A DNA stretch of 64,000 bases, from NCBI GenBank assembly GCA_015143295.1, contig CM026564.1, positions 13,380,416 through 13,444,415 on the forward strand. The letters are read 5' to 3'. The stretch is from Tetracentron sinense. Its lineage: Eukaryota; Streptophyta; Magnoliopsida; Trochodendrales; Trochodendraceae. This document shows, one piece after another, positions 28,101 to 42,248 of this stretch. Positions within the stretch are counted from its first letter, which is position 1. Every line of letters starts with the position of its first letter. Under the pieces are notes generated by a model. That model searched no databases and was not told the origin of the DNA. It worked only from the letters and a program-made list of their open reading frames with translations. A program made the translations under genes and the position numbers.

Positions 28101-31100
28101 TACAATAACATTAACCATCGCCAGTGAAAAAAGAGTTTCAAAAGGAAATTTATACAATTACAGCAGCCATGACCAGTTAAAAGGCATTGTCCTTGTCTAC
28201 TTGTAAGTCCTTGAGAACAGGGGACCATATATGTAGGGATAGAAGTAGAACACTACGATCAATCACCACTTCGATAGATTATAATATTTCATCAAAGATT
28301 TCCTTGCTTCTTTCTTCCAGATAATCCAGCAGATTGTGGAAGTAAACATCCTCCACAGAATCTTGTCGTGTCTCCCAAAATCTCCTTGCAGCTTCCACAG
28401 ATTAAATCCATGATGACCATAGGAAATGTAACGACCCGAAATTTTGATAGAATAAAATTATACGTTTATGGGTCCTTAACTAAGGTTGATTAGTTAAGTA
28501 TTTGATAAATTTATGGAAAATCAGGTTTGAAGGCGAGGAGCTTCACCTTGGGTGTTGATCTTTTTCCCGAACGTGTTGGCAGTGTCCGCTTTGCCCCTAG
28601 ACATCTCGAAAAGCGCAAAAGAAGTAAAATCCCTCTCCATCTCTTCTCTTTTCCCTTATTTAAGTTACTTTATTTATGTGGAATGGTTTGGTGATATTAT
28701 GTGTGGATGGAAAAAGGTCGGAAACCTTATGAATGATGTATGGATGGCATGGATGGGAGTGAAAATGGAGCAGAGGGACGGAGCCCTCGGTTTCAAGCTG
28801 TTTCTAGCTCGGAATTTAAGCTCAGTGTGATTTGCGATAGATCGTAGGGGAAGTGCGATCGATCGCAGGTGCGATCGACCGCAGGAAGTTATGAGAGCCT
28901 GACTGGGCTTCTATATGTGTGATGTGATGTGATTTTGACATTGTAAGGCAATGGTAGAGTCCATTGGCCTGGTTAAGTTCCCTATCGGAACTACTCTTGT
29001 ATGATGTGATGTTTGTTTTAAGGCAATGGTAGGTCCATTGGCCCGGTAAAAGTCCCACCTCGGGACAACCTTTGTGTATGATGTGATGTTGTTGGGACAT
29101 GGTAAGGCGATGGAATGGTCCATCGGCCGGGTAATGTTCCACACCGGAACGGTATACCCTCGGATTTGGTTCATGGGCGCGAGGCCCAAGTATTTCAGTT
29201 AACCAAGCAAGGCTTGGGTTAACTGGAGTTAACCTGTGGTTAGAAAATCTAACCAGGGTTAAAGTATAATCCTTCGTGATTGATAGTCGGGAGTGGGTGG
29301 ATTTCATATCCATAGATCCTCTTTGACTAGGTCAGGGGAGAACAAATGGTTGTGTTATCTGACAAATATGCCGTGAGGATAGAAGTCCCCACCGTGGCTG
29401 AGTCAGATGGTTGTGTTGTCTGTGATCTGATAGATATGCGGTACCGAGGCTGAGTTAGTAGGTTGTGATGCCTCTGATAGATATGTTGTCCGTACCATGG
29501 CTGAGTCAGATAGTTGTGTTATTTGATAGATATGCCGTGAGGGTAGAAGTCTCCACCGTGGCTGAGTCAGATGGTTGTGTTATCTGATAGATATGCCGTG
29601 AGGATAGAAGTCCCCACCGTGGCTAAGTCATATGGTTGTGTTATCTGATAGATATGTCGTGAGGATAGAAGTCCCCACCGTGGCTGAGTCAGATGGTTGT
29701 GTTATCTGATAGATATGCCGTACCGAGGCTAAGTCAGTAGGTTGTGATGCCTCTAATAGATATGTCGTCCGTACCGTGGCTGAGTCAAATGGTTGTGTTA
29801 TCTGATAGATATGCCGTGAGGATAGAAGTCTCCACCGTGGCTGAGTCAGATGGTAGTGTTATCTGATAGATATGTCATATCGAGGCTGAGTCAGTAGGTT
29901 GTGATGCTTCTGATAGGTATGTCGTCCGTATCGTGGTTGAGTCAAATGGTTGTGTTATCTGATAGATATGCCGTGAGGATAGAAGTCCCTACCGTGGCTG
30001 AGTCAGATGGTTGTGTTGTCTGTGATATGATAGATATGTCGTACCGAGGCTGAGTCAGTAGGCTGTGATGCCTCTGATAGATATGTCGTCCGTACCGTGG
30101 CTGAGTCAGATGGTTGTGTTATCTGATAGATATGCTGTACTGAGGCTGAGTCAGTAGGTTGTGATGCCTATGATAGATATGCCGTCCGTACCGTGGCTGA
30201 GTCAGATGGTTGTGTTATCTGATATATATGTCGTGAGGATAGAAGTCCCCACCGTGGCTGAGTAAGATGGTTGTATTATCTGATAGATATGTCGTACCGA
30301 GGCTGAGTCAGTAGGTTGTGATGCCTCTGATAGATATGTCGTCCGTACCGTGGCTGAGTCAGATGGTTGTGTTATCTGATAGATATGCTGTACTGAGGCT
30401 GAGTCAGTAGGTTGTGATGCCTATGATAGATATGCCGTCCGTACCGTGGCTGAGTCAGATGGTTGTGTTATCTGATATATATGTCGTGAGGATAGAAGTC
30501 CCCACCGTGGCTGAGTAAGATGGTTGTATTATCTGATAGATATGTCGTACCGAGGCTGAGTCAGTAGGTTGTGATGCCTCTGATAGATATGTCGTCCGTA
30601 CTGTGGCTGAGTCAGATGGTTGTGTTATCTGATAGATATGCCGTGAGGATAGAAGTCTCCACCATGACTGAGTCAGATGATTGTATTATCTGATAAATAT
30701 GCCGTAAGGATAGAAGTCCCCACCGTGGCTGAGTCAGATGGTTGTGTTGTCTGTAATCTGATAGATATGCCGTGAGGATAGAATTCTCCACCGTGGCTGA
30801 GTCAGATGGTTGTGTTGTCTGATAGAGATGTCGTGAGGCTAGAGTTCCTCACCGTGGCTGAGATCAGACGATTGTGTTGGTTCTAGGGGGTGAAGGCCCG
30901 GATTATGTATCGAGTCTAATGACTCAAGGTTGTGTGGAGTCTAAGGACTCAAGGTTTGATTTTATTTGGTGTAAGCCCGGTTGATCTCGATAGTTATCAT
31001 AGGGGTATGGGACGTCATGGTAACAAAATTAATGTTAACGGATTTGGAAATGGATAGCGAGTCTACGAACTCTAACTTGGATATTAAGTCTACGGACTCA

Positions 31101-34100
31101 GGTTGAATACGAGTGAAGGCCAGTTGATTGAGTCTGCGGACTCAAGGATAGAGTGTGAGCGGTTGTCTGGGATGGTAACCTAGTGGTGTAGACGATGATT
31201 GGATGAACTTGGAAATTAAGGTTGGGAACCTCGAAATAGGGTGAAATAGCCCTGAGTGACCTCGGGTCACGGATTACGAGATTATATATTATTATAATAT
31301 GAGAATTGTATTGCAACACTATATTATTATTGATAATGATGATGATTGTTACTAGGTGGAAAATAGCCTAGATGGATTGTAGATTTTGCTGGGCTCTATA
31401 GCTCACTCCTTTCATTTTATGTCTTCAGATTTGGAAGCAGTTGCCGATTGGCAAGGAGTTATACTTGATGGATTCTGAAAGTGTACAGGCGCAGTTGTGG
31501 CGCCAAAAGTAACGGCTATTATAGCCAGCGAGGTAACATATTTGCTTATGATGGGTTATTGTGATGACCGGTTGTTACTACTTATATAAGTTCATCAAAA
31601 AAGTTGAAAAATCCCCGCATTTTTGCGGGTAAAGTCTCCCGTATGCATGGTTATGACGAACAGGCACGCGTCTTGGAACTTGATTTCCCAAGCGCGGGTT
31701 CGGGGCGTCACAGGAAAGACCCATGCAACTCCTGATAATCAAAGAAAATGGTGCCAAGTCTTCACTCTTCAATGTGAATTCAGAATGCAAGTGTGGTTTA
31801 CTGATTCAACCTGACTTTTGCACATTAAACGAATATTCAGCAAAAAAAATTCTAACGGTAAGATGGTTAACAATGAAATAAACGTTTTGAGGACAAATCA
31901 AGGACCACTGAGTCGGTAGAGAAAAAAGTGAAAGCATTATTTATTCATTCATCGTATGTCCTCAGTACTTCTATTTTTTTTTCTACATGTTGAAGGTCAT
32001 TATACATTGTAACTCCCAAAGTGTCCTTTTGCGTAGTTTTTGCAGCTAATGAGTGTCTTTTGGCATTGGTTTTTATCTTGTAAAGCTTTGTATGCTAAGC
32101 CTCTTGCCCATTCCGTCAAAAAAATTCTCATTACTAATTAATTTCCTTAGCTTAGTATACCAACTTTCATTTCTTTATCCAGCATGATTATCAATATGGA
32201 GACAATTGTAAATGTTCAAATTAACAATCGCAAAATCAGGAAAACTTCAACCAATATAGAAGAAAAGTAAAATTGTTTACCTCACTAACATTACTGATTG
32301 CATAAAGCATGGACCCACCAATCACAAGCAAATCTCCTTTAACAGGGTTGCTCCCACCTACACGCCATTATAAAGTGTATTAGATCAGGAATTACATACA
32401 TACGCACAAAATACCTATATATAATGAAATATGACATCAACATTCATTTCTTGTTAGAAGCATTACTATTACCATCTACAAGTTAAACTAAGATCAATAA
32501 CTGACATGTAAAAATCAATCTGCTTCAACAATTATTTCATAAACTTGTGCTCAACTATTACTAATTATTTCATAAACTCCTCATGTGTTAATCTGCTTTA
32601 TGAGGCTGGCAGGCAGATCTATCCGGAGCTGAAAACTTACTAGGTGACTTGGGGTTGGGTTGGGGTGAGGTGTGCAGTTCATCGTCAGATCTATTTTCCT
32701 TCAATTGCATAAAACTCAGAGAAAGAACAGCCAACTATAAAAATTTTTAAAAAAAATTATAATTCCTCATTTTCCTTATCCTAGATGAATTTCTTAAAAG
32801 CCACCTCAAATATCATCACGTTTGGAGCTGTTCATCAAATAACAATAGGAAACTGCATAATTTATAAGGCAATAAGAATACTCTTTAATTATATATCATT
32901 AAATATCACTCCTCAAAAGTTAACAAAACTAGGAGTAGCTTAATTGGTATTTCACAAAAGGATCGGCGGTGATTTGTTAAGGAATATGGAGGGAACAGAA
33001 TAGAAGAATTTTTGAAGATAAAGAAAAGTAGATGCCCAAAGTCATTCTCAAGATCGGGTGGTTGTTGTATTCTTGGTCTTCTGTTCTAGCTGATTTTAAG
33101 AAGGTCCATTGGTCTGATTTACTGTATAGTTGATCAAGTATCTTAGCTTGACTTTTTGGTTCTTTTCTGGGCGATGTTCCTTGCATCGTTTGTATTTTCT
33201 TGCCTTTTTAATAAAATGTTCTCGTTATTCATCAAAAAAAAAGAATAAGAATCCAAGATTTAGGTACTCAACCAACACAAAGGTCCAGCATAACATGTAA
33301 AATAATTTCTCTGATATATTGTTGTACCATAGTTACCAAAGCGAGAAGCAAAGTGAAAGCGAGAAACGGGAAGCGATGCTTAAAAATCCTTGAGAAACAA
33401 GAAGCGAGAATAGATATATGGGCATCTAACCCTCATCATATTTGTACGGGCAATCTCACCTTAGATTTTAAGTTACATGAGACATCTGTGGAGAAATAAG
33501 TGACTTACATTCCAATCCAACAGTACTTGCTTACGATCTAAACCCTAGGTTGCAGATTTAGGTCTATCTTATCACGCCGCATAGCCCTCTTTGACTACTA
33601 AATGTGACGTGATGGAACCAAGTTTTCTTGGAAGCGAGTCCGAGAAACGAGTTATCTGGGAAGCGAGCATCCCACCCTATACATAGCTTCCCTACAACCA
33701 TGCATTGTACTAAATTCTCATAAAAAGCCTAATTCCATTCAATGAAACTAAAAAATAACTAATAAGAAATCCTTAGCTTTCAACCTTTCATTGACTTTAA
33801 AGGAGTCGATCCTTCCATGGAAGTTCTAGCTTCTACAAGGGCAGATAGAAGTAATACTTTTACATGAGTAAATAGAAGTAATATTTTCCAAGGACTTCCC
33901 AAGAACTAAACCAGTATTCTACTGTTACAAATAGTTACAAAGTACGGGTACGGGTATAATAAGGCAACAATCCGTTCAGGAAGTATGGGTGTTATACGAC
34001 AAAAACAAGGTAAAAGTACGGAAAAATTAAAACTATTATAAATAAATAGGAATCATGATACTAACTAATAACATTCATTTAATACGGAATATACGTTTAA

Positions 34101-37100
34101 CACAGTAAGAGACAAAAATATGTGTATTGTAAGCCTTTAATATGAAATTTGCATATTAAACGTGCATTATACGGCGATACACTTATAATAAGTAATACGG
34201 TAAAAGTATTCCGTTTTAGACGGCGACCTTCCCTAAAAGTATTGTATAGGTATTATACAAGTATAATACACGAATTTGGTGACTGGTTACAAACACACAA
34301 TAAACGATTCCGCTTCCTACATTATTGAAGTTCAACTCCAGACTCATGTTTATGAGTTGATGTATGGAAACTGAGAAATAATATTTGGATTGTGGGGTTT
34401 TAGGGAAAAAAACGAAAGAAGGTTTAGGTCAGGTTATGTATGGAAACAAACTTATTTTATCTAGTACAATTACCACATCATTAGTACACTTATTTAAAGA
34501 GTTTAAACTTTTAAATTCTACTTTGAATCTTAACTTGTATTGCAAGACTCTAAAATCACTCCAAAAAACAATGGGAACAACCTCCTAGCTTTTGACTCCT
34601 TGATCAATTCAAACTCGGTAAGAAACTATTCCAGAAAACACCAAATCCGGAACTTCTAAAACCACCAAGATACTTGGAAAACAATGTACATAGTAACTCT
34701 AGGTTCCACCTCTTCAATAGCCATTCTATCTTTCAACCTATTTTCCTCGTCAAATGCTCAACCTCATGGGTGGAACCTATTAGACAACAAGTACCTTGAG
34801 AATTTTGGTAACCCTCAGAAAATGAACTCTTCCCAAGCAAGGTTCTAAATGTCGATATCGCTCAACATATCGAGCTGCGGAAAAAAAATATATCGGAAGA
34901 TATATTGTTTATCGGTGATTTTTGAAAAAAAGACAAAAAAAATGGGGCAAAATATGAAATTTTGCAGTGAAACTTCAGGAAATGTTAAAATAGATATTAA
35001 TACACCTTTTAGAATAAAAACATTTAAAAAAACAACAATATACATAAGAAATGCAATAAGAAGAGAGCAAAGATGTGCGCTGACGAGTGATGATAATGTA
35101 TGATTCATTCATGCTTCATTCATTTCTCAATAAGATGTGCTCTGACCTATATGTTAATTGTAATATAATCAATTTTACTTCATCTGAACAAATATGTAAG
35201 CCATTTGATTCTCTCTTTTTTAATGATTATCCATGTTAATTGTTTTAAAAATCTAAAAAACTTATGAATGCACATTAAATTTGATATTGACACAATTAAA
35301 GGGAGTTAAAAGGGGACATGTTAATTTAAAAAAATCTAAAACCAAGTTTAGATGCTTTAACGCTAAAGGTTAATGAATCTTAACCACAGTTAAAAAGAGT
35401 TACAAGGTGACACATTTAATTTTTTTTAATTTTAAAATTCAAAATTAGATGCTTTCACCTTAAAGGTTAGGGAATCTTAACCACAGTTAAAGGGAGTCAA
35501 GAGGGGACACTCCTTTAACTTTGGTTAAGATCCACTAACCCTTAGGATTAAACGCTTAAAACGTTTGACCTTAATTTTTAGAAAAAAAAATTACTCACAA
35601 GGGTTAAAACTTGCTAACCACAGTTCAAGGCTTTGTGAGGTTATGAAATATCAAAAAGGTATAATAGTCATTTTACTAACAATGATAAAAGTCTTAAGAG
35701 TGACCCTAGCATTACCCTTATTAGGGTTAAAACACTTAAGAGTTAAGAGAATGAGTGTGACCCTAGCATTACCTTTGTTAGGGTTAAATAACTTAAAAGT
35801 GTCAAAGAGAATAAGAGTGACACTAGTATTACCCTTGTTAGGGTTAATACTTAAAGAGTCTCTCAAACTCATTCGATCAAGGCATACCGCAAACCAAAAA
35901 AAGAGTAGCAGACAACAGAGGAGACAGAGAGCTGGCTTTTGCAATCGGGGAATGCTACAAGCCTACATCCCACGGCAACAGCGACGGCGATAGGTATGTA
36001 CCCTCTTTCCTCTTCTTTTCTTCTTCTTTTCTTCTTCCTACTTTGGGTCTATAATGGGACTGAGGACTGATTTCAAGACTTTTTTTTTTTTTTAAAGATG
36101 GATCCCTGCACATCTGCAAACAAGGGAAAAATATGATTTCACGGATTTGGGACAATATCGATGGGTTATCGGCGATATATCATCGATATCACCAGTATAT
36201 CGTCGATAACCCACGATACCATGTAATTTTTTCTTTACACCATATAGATGTGTCGGACGGCAGCGATACGGTGACACCGACAAATATCGCTGATATTGTC
36301 GACATTTCGAACCTTATTCCCAAGCAAACTTAGCATTAAAGATATTCCATCAATCATGTCAAAAAGTGCAACTTAATTTATGAGTCAAATGCACATCATT
36401 TTTTCATGTATCAATTTGTATTGAACCACTGCTATGAAATGAAGAATATTCTCCATATATAAGAAGCCCTTGTTTAAGCTCATTTGCCATTCTTGTTGGT
36501 AGTTTCAAAGTTGTAATGTTTCTCATCTGGGTGTCCTTGGAAGTTGGAACTAATGACATAGAAAATGGTTTGCCAGATATTTGTTTGGATCTTTTTTTTT
36601 TCATCATTTGTCTCTTGTTTTCTCTTTCGAGCATTTTTTTTTGTAGCATACATGGTTATGTACAGTGTAGTCAATGCCTAAACGATTAGGCCTGATTGGG
36701 CGAGGGGTTGGCTAGGCGATAGAAATAATTAAATTATATATAAATTTTTTAAATAGAAATATATATAATATTAAATATACACATAACAATTCAAACCTTA
36801 TAGGGTTGACAATAATCTAGGCAAATTAATATTTAATGTTGTAAAAGTTGAATGTAAGTCTTTTTCTGCAAAACTGTTAGTTGACTTTTTTACCTTGTAA
36901 ATTTTTGAAGATTAAAATATGACTATTTTTACCGGACTTTTGGATTTTAGTAATGTTTTGTTATAGTAGAATTTATGAAATTCTAAAAAACGAATTTTGC
37001 TCTTGAATAGGAAAGTTGACTTTTTATTTTTTTAAAATTTGGATCTAAGATAATTTTTATTGAATTCAAATGGGGGTAATAACCTTGTTTACATATAAAT

Positions 37101-37345
37101 ATCTTATGTAAATGAAATTCATTTACTTAAATAATATTTATATGTAAATCAATGTTTTAAAACGTGAAAGCATGAGGCAAGGCAATAGGACCTCAAGATG
37201 CGTGAGGCATAAGCCTCGAGGCGTGAGGCTTAAGCCTCGAGGCGTGAGGCTTAAGCCTCACAAGAAAGCTTAATGCTCTCTCATTTTAACAAATAAATAA
37301 AATATAAGGAAAATTGTCAAAAAATTAAAAAAAGTTAATGAAAGA

Positions 37346-37398
<53 letters not shown>

Positions 37399-40300
37399 AA
37401 GAAATACAAACATGCATTTGTTTTTGTATTCATGTGGGCGCACGCGTACAGATAGGATATACTATATAAATATTTAACTATTAAAAAAAATATATAAGAA
37501 AGGCAAGAAAATCTGAAATATAGATTTACTTTTTTGTTCATATACATATTGAAGATGACGTTCAATCATCAATTCATGTGGTGGATTTTGAATTTTAGTA
37601 CAATATTGCAAAGATGTCATGAGCCACATTATAGCTAGTGGCTCCAAAATTTTGCAATATCTACTAAGGAAATAGTGTAAATTAGATTCAACGGGTTTTA
37701 AAAGCTTAAATACATTAAACATAATAAATTAAGTGTTAATTGAAACTAATATCATCATCATTTTCAATGTCTAATATGAGATAAATGAAGTGTTATTTGT
37801 TAAAACAAGTAACAAAATTTTAAAAATAACATTTAAATCTTAGTTATGGCTAGAACCCTAATTTTTATTAATGTATGTGGTGTATGTCATAGACATAAAG
37901 CGAGCTCAAAGTGTGATGCGTGTGCCCTATGTGAGTCTCACACTTTGAGGCATGAGCTTCATAAGATTTAAGCCTCACCCCGAGGTGAGCCTTGAGGCGT
38001 AAGCCTCACACGACTTTTAAAACACTGATGTAAATAAGCTGTAAAACTGTAAAACAGGATCATTGTTAAAAGCATAATTACCAGAGCGAAAAGCGAAAAC
38101 GAGAAGCAAAGCGAAAGCGAGAAGCGGGAAGCGAGACTCAAAAAAACCTTAGGAAACGGGAAGCGAGAAATGAGATATAGGTTCCTCATTCTCATTATGT
38201 TATTTATGGGTAGTTATACCTTTGATTTTATCTTACATGAGATTTTTGTGGAAAAGTAGGTGCCTTAAGTTTCAAACCAACGATACTTGCTTAGAATCTA
38301 CACCCTAGGCTATAGATTATAGTCTACCACATCACTTCACGCATACAGCTTCCTTTGACTACTAAATGAGACGTGATGGAAGCGAGCTTCCTAGGAAGAG
38401 AGTCTGTTCGAGGAAACGAGCTTCCTAGGAAGCGAGTTTGGGAAACGAGCTTCCCACCTTGTACATAGCTTCCCGGCAACTATGGTTAAAGGGATGTAAA
38501 TAAGCTGTAAAACTATAAAACAGGATCATTGTTAAAGGGTCCAGGCCACTTCCAACCACCTAGAGAGGTGCCTAGGCGATGGCAAACCGAAACCGCCTCG
38601 GCAACATTTTGACTACTCTAGTTATGTACTTGTTGGTGTGTGTCATATTTTGATATTGTTATTAGAGTACTTAGTAATGGTGTAATTGGTATATTTGTAA
38701 TTTTATGTTTTTACTTAATATAAAAGGCTAGTAACGCTCAAACCTTATATTATTCAGGAATTCTATTGATTTTTTTACATTTTTTGGGGACCATTTAATG
38801 GTTGCTTGATTCGGTTTTGCAATTTTTGGAAAATGGCTCCTAGAAAGGTGAAACTGCTCGATTGTGATCATCCAATCTTCTAATCAAAGAACCCCCCCCC
38901 CCCCACCCACTAAGGACTGGTCGTCGTTTTTTCCTTTCTAAATTCATCCCATTGGCCATGATCTTTGATCCAAGGTTCAATGAAGTGTTGTAGAACACTT
39001 TTCTTGGCCACAACAACGGAACTTTTGGGGTTTTGGGGGCTTCTTTGCTCTTGCTCTCTTCACCATGCAACAGCGCCTAGTTACAGCCCCTATTCCAACC
39101 CCTCAAAGCCCTTGTTACTGTTGAGTGTTGTTTATCGCCTCCGCTCCCTGGTGCCGCATATCGCGCCTCATTTGTCTCGTGACCCTCTTATATTCATTGT
39201 TACTACTCTCTCCATCAGATCGGTCTTTTGGAGTAGTTGTTTGTTAGCATGGTACCAGAGTACTAGTTGTGATTTGGTCACGGGTTCAATTCTTTCCACC
39301 CTTTGGGTGAGGGGGAGTGTTGAGTGTTGTTTATCGCCTCGGCTCCCGGGTGCCACGTATCGCACCCCATTTGTCCCGTGACCCTCTTATATTCATTGTT
39401 ACTACTCTCTCTCCATCAGATCGGTCTTTTGAAGAGGTTGGTTGTTCATAGTTACAACCCCTCAAAACCCCTCCCCTCAAAACCCCTCAATAGTCATCTG
39501 ATTAGCGTTATTCGTCTTTATTGCACGGTATGCAAGTGCCTGAAACCTATTGCACTTCTCACTACCCGTTTCCTCATCAATCGAGTACCTTCTCAGATTC
39601 TTTACGACATCACTCCTTATCAACTTCTTTGTCCTCACCATCCTGATTTTCCCATTGAACCTCACGGATTTGGGTTGTACCTGACTCGTTTAGGATTTTC
39701 GTCCAAGTCGTCAGAAGTTGAATGATAAAGGTCTTCGACGTGTGTTTGTAAGTTACTCCAGTGTGGCTAAGGGCTATCGGTGTTATGATTCTCAGTCTCA
39801 TCGTTTTTTTCTCTCTAAAAGTTACCTTTTTCGAGACTATTTCATATTTCTCTCATGTTCCTCCTACCCCAAGATTTTTGTGCTAGTAACTATATCAATG
39901 GATCTTCCACCACAAAAGGAGTTTCTCACGTACTCTCGTCGACAGTTGCCTGGTCCCTCTTTTGTTGTGCCTCTTCCTCAGTCCTCCATACAAGACACTC
40001 CACTAGGTACCTCCCGCATTCCTTTTCTTCCCTATTCTTGTTGCATCTTGTGATAGTGCTCCACTAATGCTAATCTTGAGCTGCCTATAGCTCATTGCAA
40101 GGGAGTACATACTTGCGCTACTCCCTATCCCCTTGCAAAATATGTTTGTTATCAAGCTATTGCACCTTCCTAAATGGCCTTCCTCTCAATTGCTGACACT
40201 GTGACTATTTCACACATTGTTCGCGATGCCCCTTTCCATCCTGTGTAGAAGACTACTATGGTCAAAGAGACGGATGCTCTGTAAACTAATCACACTTGGG

Positions 40301-42215
40301 ATATGATCTCTTTTCCATCTGGGAAGAAAACGGTGGGTTGTCGATAGGTTTTCACTATCAAGCATAATTTTTATCATGCGCCAAAACCGATACGTATCAG
40401 TTTCGGTAAGACCCGATATGTATCAGTTTCGGTAAGACCCGATACTCGAAACTGAACCTATATAGGTTTTATTAAGGAAAAATAAAACTCAGTCGAAATC
40501 GTTACGTATCACCAGAGTCCTAAGTTACGTACCGGTTTTGGTATAGGACTCGGCCAACGTTTTTTTATATAAAAGGGGTTACGTAAACCCCTAAAAACAC
40601 CACAAATACAATCTCTTTCATTTCTCTTCCTATTTACTCATTCTAAACCCTAAAACCTACACTCCTTGTGATTTTTAGTGATTGAAAACTTGATTTGAGT
40701 CGACTCATAATTTTGTGACTTTTGTAGTATGTTTCTACTCTCGACTCATCTACTCTGTTATACTTTATTATTTTTATATTTTCTACATGATATTGACTTT
40801 TGACGAATGTTATTGCTCATTTACTGCCTTGTTTTATTTTTTTTTAATTTAGTGTGTTCCTTTAGAATTTTTCAAAGATTAGAAATGCCCGAAACCGATA
40901 TGTATCAATTTCGGTGGGGACCGATGTCACGACCCGACCTAAACTTACAATTTCACTAATGAAATCTAAGAGTAAATCCGATCGTGAGATCCTCTTTTCA
41001 TAAATTGCGGAAGCATAAAATATCAAGGGAATTTAAATTTTTTAATCCCTTCATTTCCATTCACAATTGACATCATAGCATGCCCATATGAACTTAAAGT
41101 TTACATAATCATTCAATTACATTTGAATTGAATTAACAAAACTATAAAAACATAATCAAAAAGCAATTCTAACCTTCCTCGAACGATCCTTTTCCTTCCA
41201 AATCATTCATTTACTATTCATCTAGTGATGTAAAATGTCAATGAGCTATGAAGCCCAAAAAGATTTCATTAATATCATACTATACAACAACTTAGAATAA
41301 AGCATAATATAACATTTAATAAACAACTATTTTCACAGGAATATAATATTAAATATTTTAATATCATGTAATAACTTTTAATATTTTTTTAACATCTTTC
41401 ACTCGGATCTGGTTTATCTTAATCATGTCCCTCAAGATGATCATCGAACGGTATTCCTTCTAGGCTCACCCATCTGTCTTGGAATTTCTTTAATCCCACT
41501 AGATGATTGCCGAATGATATTCCTTTTAGGCTCGCCATCTGTCTTGAGACCTAAGATAAACTTATTTATCTTCATCTTAATCTTTCTTCATTATCTTAAA
41601 TTCGACTTTCAAGATGATCGCCGAAAGGTACACCTCTTTAGGCTCATTCATCCGTCTTGGAGTTCTCATTAACTCCTCATGATGATTTGCCGAACGGTCT
41701 TCCTTTACCTCGCCACTGTCTTAAGACTCCTTTAAGATAATATTATTTATCTTTATTTACATTGTCTTTTCTTAGTTTAAGACTTTACAAGATATTTATC
41801 TCATTTCCCTTGTCTTTTCTTCATTTAAGTCTTTATAAGATAAATCATCTCTTTATTTTCCAAATATTACGAAATATAAACTTATGTATAAAATCATCTC
41901 TTTATGATACATTATTCAAAATATCAGTATCATGGTTACTTTCTAAATTTTCCATTACTATAATTTTTATAGAAATACTACAAGATTTCCCATTTTCAGT
42001 AGCATCCAATTTCTAACATGATAATAGAAGAGAACATACACACATAAAAATATATATGTCTATGGAATATCATCATTATAATAACCCAATCTTAAGAGTT
42101 AACATAAACTTCACCATTACTCATTTCCTAACCTTCATTCTAACTAGTCTTTTAGGATGAGATTACCGAAATTCTTACCCTTTCTGAATCCGAAGTCGGG
42201 TCGACCGGCACTTTC

Positions 42216-42248
<33 letters not shown>

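Larger units (their letters stand above)
28008..31820 (-). mobile_element. LINE 3' fragment interrupted by a 3.3-kb solo LTR
   Basis: Minus-strand LINE pieces lie at about 31718-31820 and 28012-28421. Across the LTR the joined frame reads GVAWVFPMVIMDLICGSC, then KILWRMFTSTICWIIWKKE, the usual end of plant LINE ORF2. A T-run near 28011-28018 is the poly(A) tail. The 5' part is missing and the frame carries disruptions. Confidence 0.75.
36663..38620. mobile_element. hAT-type element, 1,958 bp, target duplication GTTATGTA, with nested hATs
   Basis: Ends CAGTGTAGTCAATG and, inverted, TAGAGTAGTCAAAATG. Identical GTTATGTA at 36655-36662 and 38621-38628. Two further hAT-type elements (37150-38027, 38073-38484) sit inside it, so without them it would be about 0.67 kb. 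No transposase. Confidence 0.8.

Noticed and set aside
28822..29313. 163-codon minus-strand open frame
   Set aside because: Lies wholly inside the solo LTR 28427-31712; no recognisable motif, chance frame in repeated sequence.
29340..30880. Repeat-spacer look of the GGCTGAGTCAG array
   Set aside because: The spacers themselves repeat (GATAGATATGCCGTGAGG), and the whole lies inside a solo LTR with target duplications.
35565..35993. 142-codon open frame with repeated RVTLALPLLGL
   Set aside because: The repetition comes from the three 58-bp tandem DNA units inside a hAT-like element.
38965..39381. 138-codon open frame
   Set aside because: Crosses the TRIM boundaries and has no domain.
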